A stretch of 64,000 bases of DNA from Cohnella fermenti (GTDB taxonomy: Bacteria > Bacillota > Bacilli > Paenibacillales > Paenibacillaceae): assembly GCF_004801405.1 (NCBI RefSeq), contig NZ_SSOB01000017.1, forward strand, positions 96,856-160,855, read 5' to 3'. The notes beneath the pieces are model-generated. The model searched no databases. It worked only from the letters and a program-made list of their open reading frames with translations, and was not told the DNA's origin. The stretch's first letter is position 1. Every line of letters begins with the position of its first letter. Both the position numbers and the translations under genes were made by a program. This document shows positions 41,390-49,322 of this stretch, piece after piece.

Positions 41390-42223
41390 ATGGTTAATCG
41401 TCGGAAGGGCAAGACAATCGGGTATCGGATCGTTCTGTCATTGATCGTCCTGCTGCTTGGCATGCCGGTTCACGCGGGAGCGTCATCCGTCGCGCTGACG
41501 GCCGCCGCCCAAACCGCGTGGGGCAAGCTCGTCTCGTTCGCGGATGCCTCGCAGGCGGCGAAGCTGACCGCCCAGATGAACAGCCTGCGATCCTGGCAAT
41601 CGCAGGAGGACGCGCTGGACGCCAAGCTTGAGGCGCTCCACTACAGCAACGAGGAGACGCTGACCGTCACGAAGAATCGGATCAAGACGATCCGCGCGAC
41701 GCAGATCGCCGCTCTCGAAGCGAAGCTGAAGAAGACGGAGGCGACCTACAAGCCGCTGCTCGACCAGTATTCGCTGCTGACGAAGCAGATAAGTGCGGCG
41801 AACGCCGTCGGGAGCAAGACGCTGAAGAAGCTGCTGCAGATGCAAGCCGACCTGCTGAAGCCGGTCGTTGCGCTCGCCAAGGCGGATATTAAAGCGCGGA
41901 AGGAAGAGCTTCAGGCGGAGAAGACGGCCGCCTCCAAGACCGCCGCTTCCATCCGGGCCACCCTGAAGGAGATCGACACGGTGAAGGTGCAGATCCGCGC
42001 GGCGAAGAGCGGGGCGCAGAGCTCGAAGACCGCCCTCAATTCCTTGCTCAAGACGTTCAACGCTTCCGTCAAGAAGCCGGACGCCCAGGCGTCCTCCAGC
42101 ACGCTGGCCTCCATGCTGACGCTTTATTCGAAGCTTATGGATTATAAGCAGAAGAACTATACCTGCGAGCAGAAGATAACCTCGATTCTGACCAAGGCCA
42201 AGCTTCAGTTCCCGAGCGCGTAG
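41390..42223 (+). CDS. Secreted coiled-coil protein of unknown function
   Basis: A 277-residue exported protein. The basic start and hydrophobic core (GYRIVLSLIVLLLGMPVHAG) form a signal peptide. The rest is almost wholly helical and coiled-coil-like, rich in Ala, Lys, Glu and Thr (KLKKTEATYKPLLDQYSLLT). One Cys lies near the end (NYTCEQK). The ATG at 41390 follows GGGGAAGGGG. A promoter with a strong terminator just upstream suggests control by attenuation. I know of no family; similar extracellular coiled-coil proteins are common in Paenibacillaceae. Confidence 0.75.
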   Translation: MVNRRKGKTIGYRIVLSLIVLLLGMPVHAGASSVALTAAAQTAWGKLVSFADASQAAKLTAQMNSLRSWQSQEDALDAKLEALHYSNEETLTVTKNRIKTIRATQIAALEAKLKKTEATYKPLLDQYSLLTKQISAANAVGSKTLKKLLQMQADLLKPVVALAKADIKARKEELQAEKTAASKTAASIRATLKEIDTVKVQIRAAKSGAQSSKTALNSLLKTFNASVKKPDAQASSSTLASMLTLYSKLMDYKQKNYTCEQKITSILTKAKLQFPSA

Positions 42224-42255
42224 CCGCTTGCCGGAGAGAATGCAGCAATGGCATA

Positions 42256-42276
42256 GCGGCGAACTGCGTTCGCCGC
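42256..42276. terminator. Small hairpin between convergent genes
   Basis: GCGGCGAA and TTCGCCGC around a five-base loop, without a clear T-run on either side; a weak bidirectional terminator at best. Confidence 0.4.
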
Positions 42277-42301
42277 CTGCCTTCCCCGTGTCCGCCGCGG
42301 A

Positions 42302-42508
42302 TCAGAACCCTTTGTATTGGGGCTCCTCGTTCTCGAGCTGCTGCACCCGGGTCGACACTTGATCCAGAATTTGCTGTGTCTGCTGGGCTGCGCTCGTGAA
42401 CAGGTTCTTCGCCTCTTGATTCTGGGTCGAGAGCGCGAATTGCTCCAGGCTGGCTTGGGCGCTCTTCAACGAAGCGACGCATGTCTTGACTTGGGATGCT
42501 ACTGTCAT
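42302..42508 (-). CDS. DUF1657 domain protein (spore-associated)
   Basis: A 68-residue protein of the DUF1657 family: MTVASQVKTCVASLKSAQAS, then LEQFALSTQNQEAKNLF and the C-terminal EEPQYKGF. The ATG at 42508 follows GAGGTGAG. It is helical, without a membrane segment. In Bacillus this family occurs in spoVA-type operons linked to spore properties. Here it is divergent from spoVAC. A related stretch forms the C-terminus of the YetF-like protein encoded at 44182. Confidence 0.9.
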   Translation of the reverse strand: MTVASQVKTCVASLKSAQASLEQFALSTQNQEAKNLFTSAAQQTQQILDQVSTRVQQLENEEPQYKGF

Positions 42509-42669
42509 GCTTCTCACCTCTTCTATAGATATAGTGACGAATAGATGTCCTCCGGAAGGACCTACATAAATTGCCCCGATTCGCGCAGAATCATAAACGA
42601 CGCACTTGTCGTAAATTCCGGGCGAATTGGCAACCTTATAAGGGAAGGTCGAAGAAGGAGGGGCGGTCC

Positions 42670-43143
42670 ATGCCTAACAGTAAGTTGAAGAAGCTGACTC
42701 CCGTTCAGCAGGAGTATCAGCTTGTTGCGCTGAAGCGGATGCCGAAGCGGAAGATTGCGCGCAACTGCCTGCGCGCCTTCCTGACGGGCGGTCTGATCTG
42801 CGTGATCGGACAAGGAATCCAGCAGGCGATGATACGATGGGGCGGCTTCGCGAAGGAGAATGCGGGGGACCCTACGGTGGCCATCCTTATTATTCTGTCC
42901 GTGCTTCTGACCGCGCTCGGCCTCTACGACAAGCTCGGGCAATGGGCCGGCGCCGGTTCGGCCGTTCCGGTAACCGGCTTCGCCAATTCGATGGCGTCGG
43001 CCGCCATCGAGCATCGAAGCGAAGGGCTTGTGCTCGGCGTCGGAGCGAACATGTTCAAGCTGGCCGGCTCGGTTATCGTATTCGGCACGACAGCGGCGTT
43101 CTTCGTCGGCATCATCCGATTTATTCTCACGTGGAAGGGGTAG
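42670..43143 (+). CDS. spoVAC: Stage V sporulation protein AC
   Basis: A 157-residue membrane protein of the SpoVAC/SpoVAEb family. The N-terminus reads LTPVQQEYQLVALKRMPKRK, and at least three hydrophobic helices follow, with GQWAGAGSAVPVTGFANSMA, EHRSEGLVLGVGANMF and KLAGSVIVFGTTAAFFVGII. SpoVAC is a membrane channel component for Ca-dipicolinic acid movement in spores and is mechanosensitive in B. subtilis. It begins a tightly packed spoVAC-spoVAD-YetF unit. Start: ATG at 42670 behind GAAGGAGG. Confidence 0.94.
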   Translation: MPNSKLKKLTPVQQEYQLVALKRMPKRKIARNCLRAFLTGGLICVIGQGIQQAMIRWGGFAKENAGDPTVAILIILSVLLTALGLYDKLGQWAGAGSAVPVTGFANSMASAAIEHRSEGLVLGVGANMFKLAGSVIVFGTTAAFFVGIIRFILTWKG

Positions 43144-43149
43144 ACGCTC

Positions 43150-44178
43150 ATGCTCAAGGGTTATCAGAGCTGGGTATTCCGCGAGAAGCCCGTCATCGTC
43201 TCGACGGCCGCCGTGGTCGGCCCCTTCGAAGGACGAGGCCCTCTCGGCAACGACTTCGATATCGTGCACGGGGACTCCCGCATCGGTCAGGACAGTTGGG
43301 AGAAGGCGGAGCGAACGCTTCTGGAGGAAGCTGCCTCGATCGCGATCGAGCGGGCCGGCCTTACCCAGGAGCAAGTGCAATTCTATATCGGCGGCGATCT
43401 GATGAATCAGATCACAAGCAGCAGCTATGCGGCGCGGACGCTGACGATTCCGTATCTGGGCGTGTTCGGGGCATGCTCGACCTCCATGGAGAGTCTTGCG
43501 CTCGCGTCTTATCTCGTCAGCACAGGCGGGGCTAAGTTCGCCCTCGCGGGAACGTGCAGCCATAACTCGACGGCGGAGCGACAATTCCGCTACCCGACCG
43601 AATACGGCTCGCAGAAGCCGCCGACCGCCCAATATACCGTAACCGGGGCGGGAGCGGCCGTTGTGTCGCTGTCGGGCTCCGGTCCGCGGGTCGCTGCCGC
43701 TACCATCGGCCGCGTCGTCGACATGGGCATTAAAGACCCGTTCAACATGGGGGCGGCCATGGCTCCCGCCGCCGTAGATACAATAACCGCCCACTTCCGG
43801 GATCTGCAGGTCGGGCCGGACCACTACGACCTGATCGTCACCGGCGATCTCGCCAAGGTCGGCCATGCGATCGCAAGCGACTTGCTGGATAAGCACAACA
43901 TTCCGATGCACAAGACACGGTTCAAGGATTGCGGAATGATGATCTACGATTACGAGAATCAGATGGTGCAGGCGGGGGGAAGCGGCTGCGGCTGTTCGGC
44001 TGCGGTTACGTACGGGCATCTCATCCGCAAGGTGCGGAGCGGGGAACTCAGACGGGTCCTTGTCGTGGCGACCGGCTCTCTTCATTCGCCGGTATCGCTG
44101 CAGCAGAGCGAATCCATCCCGTGCATCGCCCACGCCGTCGCCATCGAAGCCAGCCCTGAGCCGGAGAAGGAGGACTAG
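43150..44178 (+). CDS. spoVAD: Stage V sporulation protein AD
   Basis: A 342-residue thiolase-fold protein. It reads SWVFREKPVIVSTAAVVGPF at the start, with the central GACSTSMESLALASYLVSTG and the C-terminal GGSGCGCSAAVTYGHLIRKV. SpoVAD binds dipicolinic acid and works with SpoVAC and SpoVAE in its uptake and release. It is 6 bp after spoVAC. The usual next gene, spoVAE(b), is missing; 3 bp on, a YetF-type gene starts instead. Confidence 0.95.
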   Translation: MLKGYQSWVFREKPVIVSTAAVVGPFEGRGPLGNDFDIVHGDSRIGQDSWEKAERTLLEEAASIAIERAGLTQEQVQFYIGGDLMNQITSSSYAARTLTIPYLGVFGACSTSMESLALASYLVSTGGAKFALAGTCSHNSTAERQFRYPTEYGSQKPPTAQYTVTGAGAAVVSLSGSGPRVAAATIGRVVDMGIKDPFNMGAAMAPAAVDTITAHFRDLQVGPDHYDLIVTGDLAKVGHAIASDLLDKHNIPMHKTRFKDCGMMIYDYENQMVQAGGSGCGCSAAVTYGHLIRKVRSGELRRVLVVATGSLHSPVSLQQSESIPCIAHAVAIEASPEPEKED

Positions 44179-44181
44179 ACC

Positions 44182-45042
44182 ATGTTCGATTGGCAAGTCA
44201 TCGCCCTTCGCGCTCTCGGGGCGCTTATCATGCTGTTCCTCATGACCCGCATTCTGGGCAAGAAGCAGATCTCGCAGCTCACCTTCTTCGAATATATACT
44301 CGGCATCACACTCGGCGATCTGGCGGGCTTCATATCGACCGACATCGAGGCGAATTACTTCCACGGCATCGTCGCGATGCTCGTCTGGTTCCTGATCCCG
44401 CTCGGGATCGAGTTCTTCACCCTGAAGAGCAAGAAGCTCAGGCAGATCGTCGAAGGGTCCGGGCGGGTTATGATCAAGGAAGGCAAGGTGCTCGAGGACA
44501 ACCTGAAGAAGGAGCGCCTCTCGATCGACGAGCTGCTCGAACAGATGCGCGGCAAGAACGTCTTCAATGTCGCCGACGTCGAGTTCGCGGTCATGGAGAC
44601 GAGCGGAGAGCTCAGCGTCCTCCTCAAGAAGGAGAACCTGCCGCTTACCCCCAAGACGTTCGGCATCAAGGTTGCGAACGAAGTGGAGACCCAGACCGTC
44701 GTCATGGATGGCGACATTCTGGACGAACCGCTGGCAACGGCCGGGTTAAGCCGGGGCTGGCTGACCGAGGAGCTGGAGAAGATCGGAGTGTCCGTGGAGA
44801 ACGTGTTCCTCGCCCAGGTGGATGCCTACCAGCAGCTCTATGTCGATCTGTATGACGACAAGATCAAGGTTGCGGCGCCCCAAGGCAAGGCGCTGCTGCT
44901 GGCAACGCTCAAGAAGACGCAAGCCGATCTGGAGCTGTTCGCGGCCGCAACCCGCAACGAGGAAGCCAAGCTTATGTATGAGCGAACTTCCGGGGAGATG
45001 ACCGCCGTCATCGACTCGCTGATGCCCATGCTAAGAAGCTGA
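44182..45042 (+). CDS. DUF421 (YetF-type) membrane protein with C-terminal DUF1657 domain (2Duf-like)
   Basis: A 286-residue protein. Three N-terminal helices (LGALIMLFLMTRILGKKQIS, then FEYILGITLGDLAG, and AMLVWFLIPLGIEFF) and a DUF421 cytoplasmic domain (VEGSGRVMIKEGKVLEDNLK, and LLKKENLPLTPKTFGI) mark it as YetF-like. Its last 50 residues, LKKTQADLELFAAATRNEEA and onward, match the small DUF1657 protein at 42302 at many positions. A DUF421-DUF1657 fusion is the make-up of 2Duf from the spoVA(2mob) operon, which raises spore heat resistance in Bacillus. Genes for spoVAE and a YhcN-like lipoprotein from that operon are not here. Confidence 0.9.
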   Translation: MFDWQVIALRALGALIMLFLMTRILGKKQISQLTFFEYILGITLGDLAGFISTDIEANYFHGIVAMLVWFLIPLGIEFFTLKSKKLRQIVEGSGRVMIKEGKVLEDNLKKERLSIDELLEQMRGKNVFNVADVEFAVMETSGELSVLLKKENLPLTPKTFGIKVANEVETQTVVMDGDILDEPLATAGLSRGWLTEELEKIGVSVENVFLAQVDAYQQLYVDLYDDKIKVAAPQGKALLLATLKKTQADLELFAAATRNEEAKLMYERTSGEMTAVIDSLMPMLRS

Positions 45043-45064
45043 GACACCATTCGCAACTCCGCCC

Positions 45065-45110
45065 AAGAGAGGCCGTTCGCGGGAATTCGCAGACCGCGGC
45101 GGCCTCTCTT
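45065..45110. terminator. Inverted repeat after the spoVA-like operon
   Basis: AAGAGAGGCCG (45065-45075) and CGGCCTCTCTT (45100-45110) around a GC-rich loop; only a short T-rich end. Confidence 0.55.
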
Positions 45111-45202
45111 CGCGCCCAGGGACGTTGTCCACCCTTTTTTTTACATGAACCGCCTTCGTCTCCGCATATAATTGGGCATCCCTTGGTTGGAGGTGTCGCC
45201 CA

Positions 45203-45715
45203 ATGCGGAGACGCGTCTATGGAATCGCCCTGCTGCTGGCCGTGCTTCTCTGTCTCGCCTTCCCTTCGTTCGCCACCGGCGCGCAGGCTGCCGAGACGAA
45301 GCTCGATGCCAAATACGCCAAGTACGAGCACTTCATCGTCATCGACAAATCGGACAATCGACTGTACTACTATGAGGAAGGCGCGCTCGTCAAGTCGTTC
45401 GCCGTCGCCACCGGCAAGAAGCCGTCCTACACGCCGGAGGGCTTGTTCTCCATTCGCGAGAAGATCAAGAACAGGCCGTATTATAAGGAGAAGATCAAAG
45501 GAGGCGATCCGAAGAACCCGCTCGGCGACCGCTGGCTCGGGCTAAAAGTGACCGTTGACGGCAAAACTTCATACGCTTACGGAATTCATGGGACGAACAA
45601 CGAGAGCTCCATCGGCAAGTATGTATCCGCCGGCTGCATTCGGATGCACAACAAATCCGTTCATTGGCTGTACGACCAAGTGACCACCGGGACCCCGGTC
45701 CTTATCCGCAAATAA
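45203..45715 (+). CDS. L,D-transpeptidase (YkuD family)
   Basis: A 170-residue secreted enzyme that crosslinks peptidoglycan through 3-3 bonds or remodels it, for example in the spore cortex. A signal peptide (GIALLLAVLLCLAFPSFATG) precedes a YkuD catalytic domain: FIVIDKSDNRLYYY at the start, the His of GIHGTNN and the catalytic Cys in VSAGCIRMHN (about residue 145). LysM or other binding domains are missing. The ATG follows GGAGGTG; a TATAAT lies at 45167-45172. It is a single gene between the spoVA-like operon and zwf. Confidence 0.93.
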   Translation: MRRRVYGIALLLAVLLCLAFPSFATGAQAAETKLDAKYAKYEHFIVIDKSDNRLYYYEEGALVKSFAVATGKKPSYTPEGLFSIREKIKNRPYYKEKIKGGDPKNPLGDRWLGLKVTVDGKTSYAYGIHGTNNESSIGKYVSAGCIRMHNKSVHWLYDQVTTGTPVLIRK

Positions 45716-45755
45716 AGAGGCGGGACGGCGTACGCTAGGATTCGACATTTTCCGG

Positions 45756-45784
45756 TTGACGAAGCCCCCCCTGCAGTGTACCAT
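45756..45784 (+). promoter_or_regulatory. Promoter of zwf
   Basis: TTGACG (45756-45761), a 17-bp spacer and TACCAT (45779-45784). Confidence 0.55.
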
Positions 45785-45856
45785 TGCTCTATTATGGGAT
45801 GAAAGCCATTTTCATTCCGCATGACGGGATCGGACCCTCTGGGAGGAAAAAGCACT

Positions 45857-47356
45857 GTGGAAGCCATGACTTTCGTACTGTTCGGGGCTACCGGCGACTT
45901 GGCCAAGAGAAAAATTTACCCCGCGCTATATAACTTGTACCTGGACGGCAAGCTGCCCGAGGCGTTCTCCGTTATCGGCCTGGGCAGAAGGGAGATCGCG
46001 GACGAGAAGTTCCGCGGCAACGTGGAGCAGTCGCTTCGCCAGTTCTCTCGCCGCTCCCCTGCGGAAGGAGAGGACTTGACGCCGTTCCTCTCCTCCTTCC
46101 GCTATCATCCGCTGGACGTCTCGCATCCGGATGACTACCGCAAGCTGCTCGGGGCGATCGAGACGCGCGAGCGGGAGCTCGGCTTGCCGGACAACCGGCT
46201 GTTCTATCTGTCGGTCGCTCCGGAGTTCTTCGATGCCATCGCCGTGCAGATTCAAGAGAGCGGGCTTGGCAGCACCCGCGGCTGGAAGCGGCTTATCATT
46301 GAGAAGCCGTTCGGCCACGACCTTCAGACCGCCCGCGAGCTTAACGACAACCTAAACCGCGCATTCGAGGAAGACGAGATCTACCGGATCGACCATTACC
46401 TCGGCAAGACGATGGTGCAGAACCTGGAGACGCTTGTGCTCGCGAACCCGGTCATTCAAGCCGTCTGGAACAAGGAGCACATCTCCAACGTGCAGATTAC
46501 GGCGAGCGAGACCGTAGGCGTCGAGGAGCGCGCCGCGTACTACGACCAAGCCGGCGCGATTCGCGACATGTTCCAGAACCATCTGCTCCAGGTGCTGATG
46601 ATGACGGCCATGCGCCGGCCAAGCCAGATTACGGCCGGGAACATTCGCGAGGAGAAGCGCAAGATCATCGAGGCGCTGCGTCCGGTATCCAAGAATACGG
46701 TGCAGGAGAACATCGTGCGCGGACAATACGCGGCTGGCGAGCTCGGCGGCAAGCCGGTCGTCGGCTACGCGAACGAACCGGGCATCTTCCCCGGCTCGAA
46801 CAACGACACGTTCGTCGCCGCGCGGCTGTGGATCGACCATCCCGATTGGGCAGGCGTTCCCTTCTACCTGCGGACGGGCAAGCGGATGGCCGCAAAGTCG
46901 ACCCGCATCGTCGTGGAATTCAAGAACCCGACCGAAGACCTGTATGCGGCGAAGAACGAGAAGACGGCGCCGAACCTGCTCATCATCGAGATCAACCCGA
47001 ACGAGAAGATCAGCTTCCTGTTCAACGGAAAGAGCTCGCGGACCGAAGGCGAGAGCCGCATCGAGCCGGTGGAGATGAACTTCTGGGTCGACCAGAGCGT
47101 GCTGCCGGAAGCCTACGAGCGGCTGATCTTCGACGCCCTGAACGGAGACGCAACGTTCTTCGCCCATTGGCACGAAGTCGAGCTCGCCTGGCAGTGGGTG
47201 CAGCCGGTGCTGGAGGCCTTCGAAGCCGACCTGCTGCCGCTTCACCCGTACGCCGCCGGCTCGAACGGCCCCGACGCATCGGACAAGCTGCTGCAGGAGC
47301 AAGGCCACGAATGGTGGCTGGACCCGCAAGTGCCGGAGCTGATCGGGAAGGCTTGA
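45857..47356 (+). CDS. zwf: Glucose-6-phosphate 1-dehydrogenase
   Basis: A 499-residue enzyme oxidising glucose 6-phosphate to 6-phosphogluconolactone with NADP, entry to the oxidative pentose phosphate pathway. The nucleotide-binding loop is VLFGATGDLAKRKIYPALYN. The substrate-binding active-site motif RIDHYLGKTMVQNL lies near residue 180, and PFYLRTGKRM follows in the C-terminal domain. I take the GTG at 45857 because GGGAGG precedes it at the right distance; ATG at 45866 is the alternative. It stands alone, without gnd or pgl. A terminator follows about 310 bp later, after palindrome array B. Confidence 0.96.
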   Translation: MEAMTFVLFGATGDLAKRKIYPALYNLYLDGKLPEAFSVIGLGRREIADEKFRGNVEQSLRQFSRRSPAEGEDLTPFLSSFRYHPLDVSHPDDYRKLLGAIETRERELGLPDNRLFYLSVAPEFFDAIAVQIQESGLGSTRGWKRLIIEKPFGHDLQTARELNDNLNRAFEEDEIYRIDHYLGKTMVQNLETLVLANPVIQAVWNKEHISNVQITASETVGVEERAAYYDQAGAIRDMFQNHLLQVLMMTAMRRPSQITAGNIREEKRKIIEALRPVSKNTVQENIVRGQYAAGELGGKPVVGYANEPGIFPGSNNDTFVAARLWIDHPDWAGVPFYLRTGKRMAAKSTRIVVEFKNPTEDLYAAKNEKTAPNLLIIEINPNEKISFLFNGKSSRTEGESRIEPVEMNFWVDQSVLPEAYERLIFDALNGDATFFAHWHEVELAWQWVQPVLEAFEADLLPLHPYAAGSNGPDASDKLLQEQGHEWWLDPQVPELIGKA

Positions 47357-47459
47357 TCGGCCGGACTAGACATTGGCAGGCTATCGTAAGCTTCGCCGGC
47401 TCGCGCTGACTTGCCGACTCGCTCATTTCTCGCTCAATCACGGACTCGCGCCGCATTTT

Positions 47460-47630
47460 ATGTGATTTTTAGCATTCATTCGCTGCAAATGGCCGTTTTT
47501 GGCGCAATGTATGCGGTTTTTAGCATAAAAACGGCCACCTCGTCCGGATGTGCAGCGATTTTATGCGATTTTTCGCATAAAACAGTCGTCGCAGGCAGTT
47601 TTCCCGGGGAATGAATGTGATTTTTAACAT
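47460..47630. repeat. Palindrome tetrad B: four 16-bp palindromes at a 51-52 bp period
   Basis: Sites: 47460-47475 ATGTGATTTTTAGCAT, 47511-47526 ATGCGGTTTTTAGCAT, 47563-47578 ATGCGATTTTTCGCAT and 47615-47630 ATGTGATTTTTAACAT. Distances are 51, 52 and 52 bp. It belongs to the same family as the arrays at 30400 and 55325. It lies between the zwf stop and the terminator at 47667, so it would be in the 3' part of the zwf transcript. Confidence 0.9.
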
Positions 47631-47666
47631 TCATAGTGCCCCATTCGTTCAACTAAACAGATGAAG

Positions 47667-47700
47667 AAGCTCAAGCGGGCAGGCAGCTTGAGCTTTTTTT
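47667..47700 (+). terminator. Rho-independent terminator after array B
   Basis: AAGCTCAAGC (47667-47676) pairs with GCTTGAGCTT (47686-47695), followed by a run of seven T. Confidence 0.9.
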
Positions 47701-47702
47701 CG

Positions 47703-47970
47703 TATCTCCCTCTTCGCTGCCCCATTCCGAGCTACGTTGAACCGATTTCTCGCTTATCTCACTAACTAATGTCTCGTTTCGGGGCTTGTTGTGCGGGTTT
47801 TCCGGGTATCTCCCTCTTCGCTGCCCCGTTTCGGGCTCCGTTGTGCGGGTTTCTCGCTTATCTCACTAAACTAATGTCTCGTTTCGAGGCTTGTTGTGCC
47901 GGTTTTCCGGGTATCTCCCTCTTCGCTGCCCCGTTCTGGGCTACGTTGTGCGGGTTTTTCGCTTATCTAT
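47703..47970. repeat. Tandem repeat, unit 104-105 bp, about 2.6 copies
   Basis: Copies start at TATCTCCCTCTTCGCTGCCC at 47703, 47807 and 47912, so units are 104 and 105 bp. They differ by scattered substitutions and end in CGCTTATCT-type stretches. I see no gene in it: the long frame across it is an effect of the repeat and has no ribosome binding site. Confidence 0.85.
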
Positions 47971-48059
47971 TTTCCCGGAGCAGCATGGTGGGGGCATGGC
48001 TGGGATGCATGGTTGGATTGCAGAGTGCGGTTACGTGGTACTATTGCACGGTTGTTGTG

Positions 48060-48251
48060 TGCATAGCGGGTTGCTTGGTTTGTTTACTTGGTTCAGTTAC
48101 TCGGTTCAATTACTCGGTTTGTTTGCATGGTTCAGTTACTTGGTTCGGTTACTCGGTTTGTTTACATGGTTCAGTTACTCGGTTTGTTTGCATGGTTCGG
48201 TTACTTGGTTCGGTTGCCCGGTTTGTTTGCATGGTTCGGTTGCTTGGTGAA
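48060..48251. repeat. G/T-rich minisatellite built on a 13-bp unit
   Basis: Repeated variants of GGTTCAGTTACTC and CGGTTTGTTTGCAT alternate for about 190 bp. Together with 47971-48060, which is also G/T-rich, this fills the gap before the efe promoter. The apparent ORFs here are repetitive and unsupported. Confidence 0.75.
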
Positions 48252-48382
48252 GTTGCGTGAAGGGTTGCATGATACGGCGAGACCTTGCGGAATTCCTTTA
48301 TTACTCTCTTCTCCTCCCCTCATCTGCAACCGGATACATAAAAGTCGAAATGGTGAAATCGGCCGATTCCGATAAATAGCAA

Positions 48383-48411
48383 TTGACAATGATTCTCAAC
48401 CGCACTAGAAT
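48383..48411 (+). promoter_or_regulatory. Promoter of the efe operon with overlapping Fur box
   Basis: TTGACA (48383-48388), a 17-bp spacer and TAGAAT (48406-48411). Over the -35 and spacer lies TGACAATGATTCTCA (48384-48398), a 7-1-7 Fur box with two mismatches to TGATAATNATTATCA. Iron-dependent repression is expected. Confidence 0.8.
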
Positions 48412-48453
48412 GCGAATAGGTCATTATCTTACAAGTTAACCGGGGGAATCATT

Positions 48454-49317
48454 GTGAAAAAAGGATGGGCCGTACTTCTACTCGCCGCCAGCTTGACGGC
48501 TGCCGGATGCAGCTCGAATAACGACGATGGCGGCAATGCCGGCAATGGGGGAGCATCCGCTTCTTCGCAGGCATCCGCATCGGCCTCGACGGTGGACTGG
48601 GCGCCGATTATTGACTCGTACCGTCAGTTCTCGGTCGAGCAAGCCGATACGTTCATTGCCGAGACGGATAAGTTCGTCGCTGCGGTCAAGTCGGGAGACA
48701 TCGATACCGCGAAGCAGCTTTATGCGCCGACTCGCATGTACTACGAACGGATCGAGCCGATTGCGGAAGCTCTTGGCGATCTCGACCCGGACATCGACGC
48801 TCGCGAGAACGATGTCGAGGATAAAGACTGGCGCGGCTTCCACCGCATCGAGAAGTTCCTGTGGGTCGACAATACGACCGCGGGAGCCGAAGACTACGCG
48901 GATCGCCTGCTCGAGGATGCGAAGTCGCTGCGCGCCCTGATGGAGACTGTGGAGATCGAGCCTGCTCTGCTCGTTACCGGAGCCGTCGAATTGTTGAACG
49001 AGGTGTCTTCCTCCAAGGTAACCGGCGAAGAGGAGCGTTATTCCCATACCGACCTGTACGACTTCGCAGCCAATGTCGAAGGAGCCCGCAAGATCTACGA
49101 CTTGCTGCAGCCGGAGCTGGCCAAGAAGGACGCAGCGCTGGACACGAGCATCGGAACGAGCTTCACGAATCTTGAGGACGCGCTGGCCGACTATAAGAGC
49201 GGAGACGGCTACGTCAGCTACACCGACCTGAAGGAAGAGGACACGAAGAAGCTGAGCCAGTTGATTGACGCGCTGGCGGAGCCTCTCTCGCAGATGGGCG
49301 TTATCCTGGGGGCGTAA
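48454..49317 (+). CDS. efeO: EfeO-type iron uptake lipoprotein (imelysin domain)
   Basis: A 287-residue lipoprotein: the signal peptide ends in the lipobox LTAAGCSS, followed by a Ser/Ala/Asn linker. The M75/imelysin-type domain starts at YRQFSVEQADTFIAETDKFV and has the HxxE metal motif (GFHRIEKFLW, His at about 130). The long EfeO form carries a cupredoxin domain; it is missing here. The start is a GTG behind GGGGGAAT. It leads a Fur-boxed operon with efeB 5 bp on and efeU. EfeO is thought to pass iron to the EfeU permease. Confidence 0.94.
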   Translation: MKKGWAVLLLAASLTAAGCSSNNDDGGNAGNGGASASSQASASASTVDWAPIIDSYRQFSVEQADTFIAETDKFVAAVKSGDIDTAKQLYAPTRMYYERIEPIAEALGDLDPDIDARENDVEDKDWRGFHRIEKFLWVDNTTAGAEDYADRLLEDAKSLRALMETVEIEPALLVTGAVELLNEVSSSKVTGEEERYSHTDLYDFAANVEGARKIYDLLQPELAKKDAALDTSIGTSFTNLEDALADYKSGDGYVSYTDLKEEDTKKLSQLIDALAEPLSQMGVILGA

Positions 49318-49322
49318 GCGAC

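Noticed and set aside
47769..48260. 163-codon ORF (plus strand) after zwf
   Set aside because: It is read entirely from the 104-bp tandem repeat and the minisatellite, has no ribosome binding site, and other frames are equally open.
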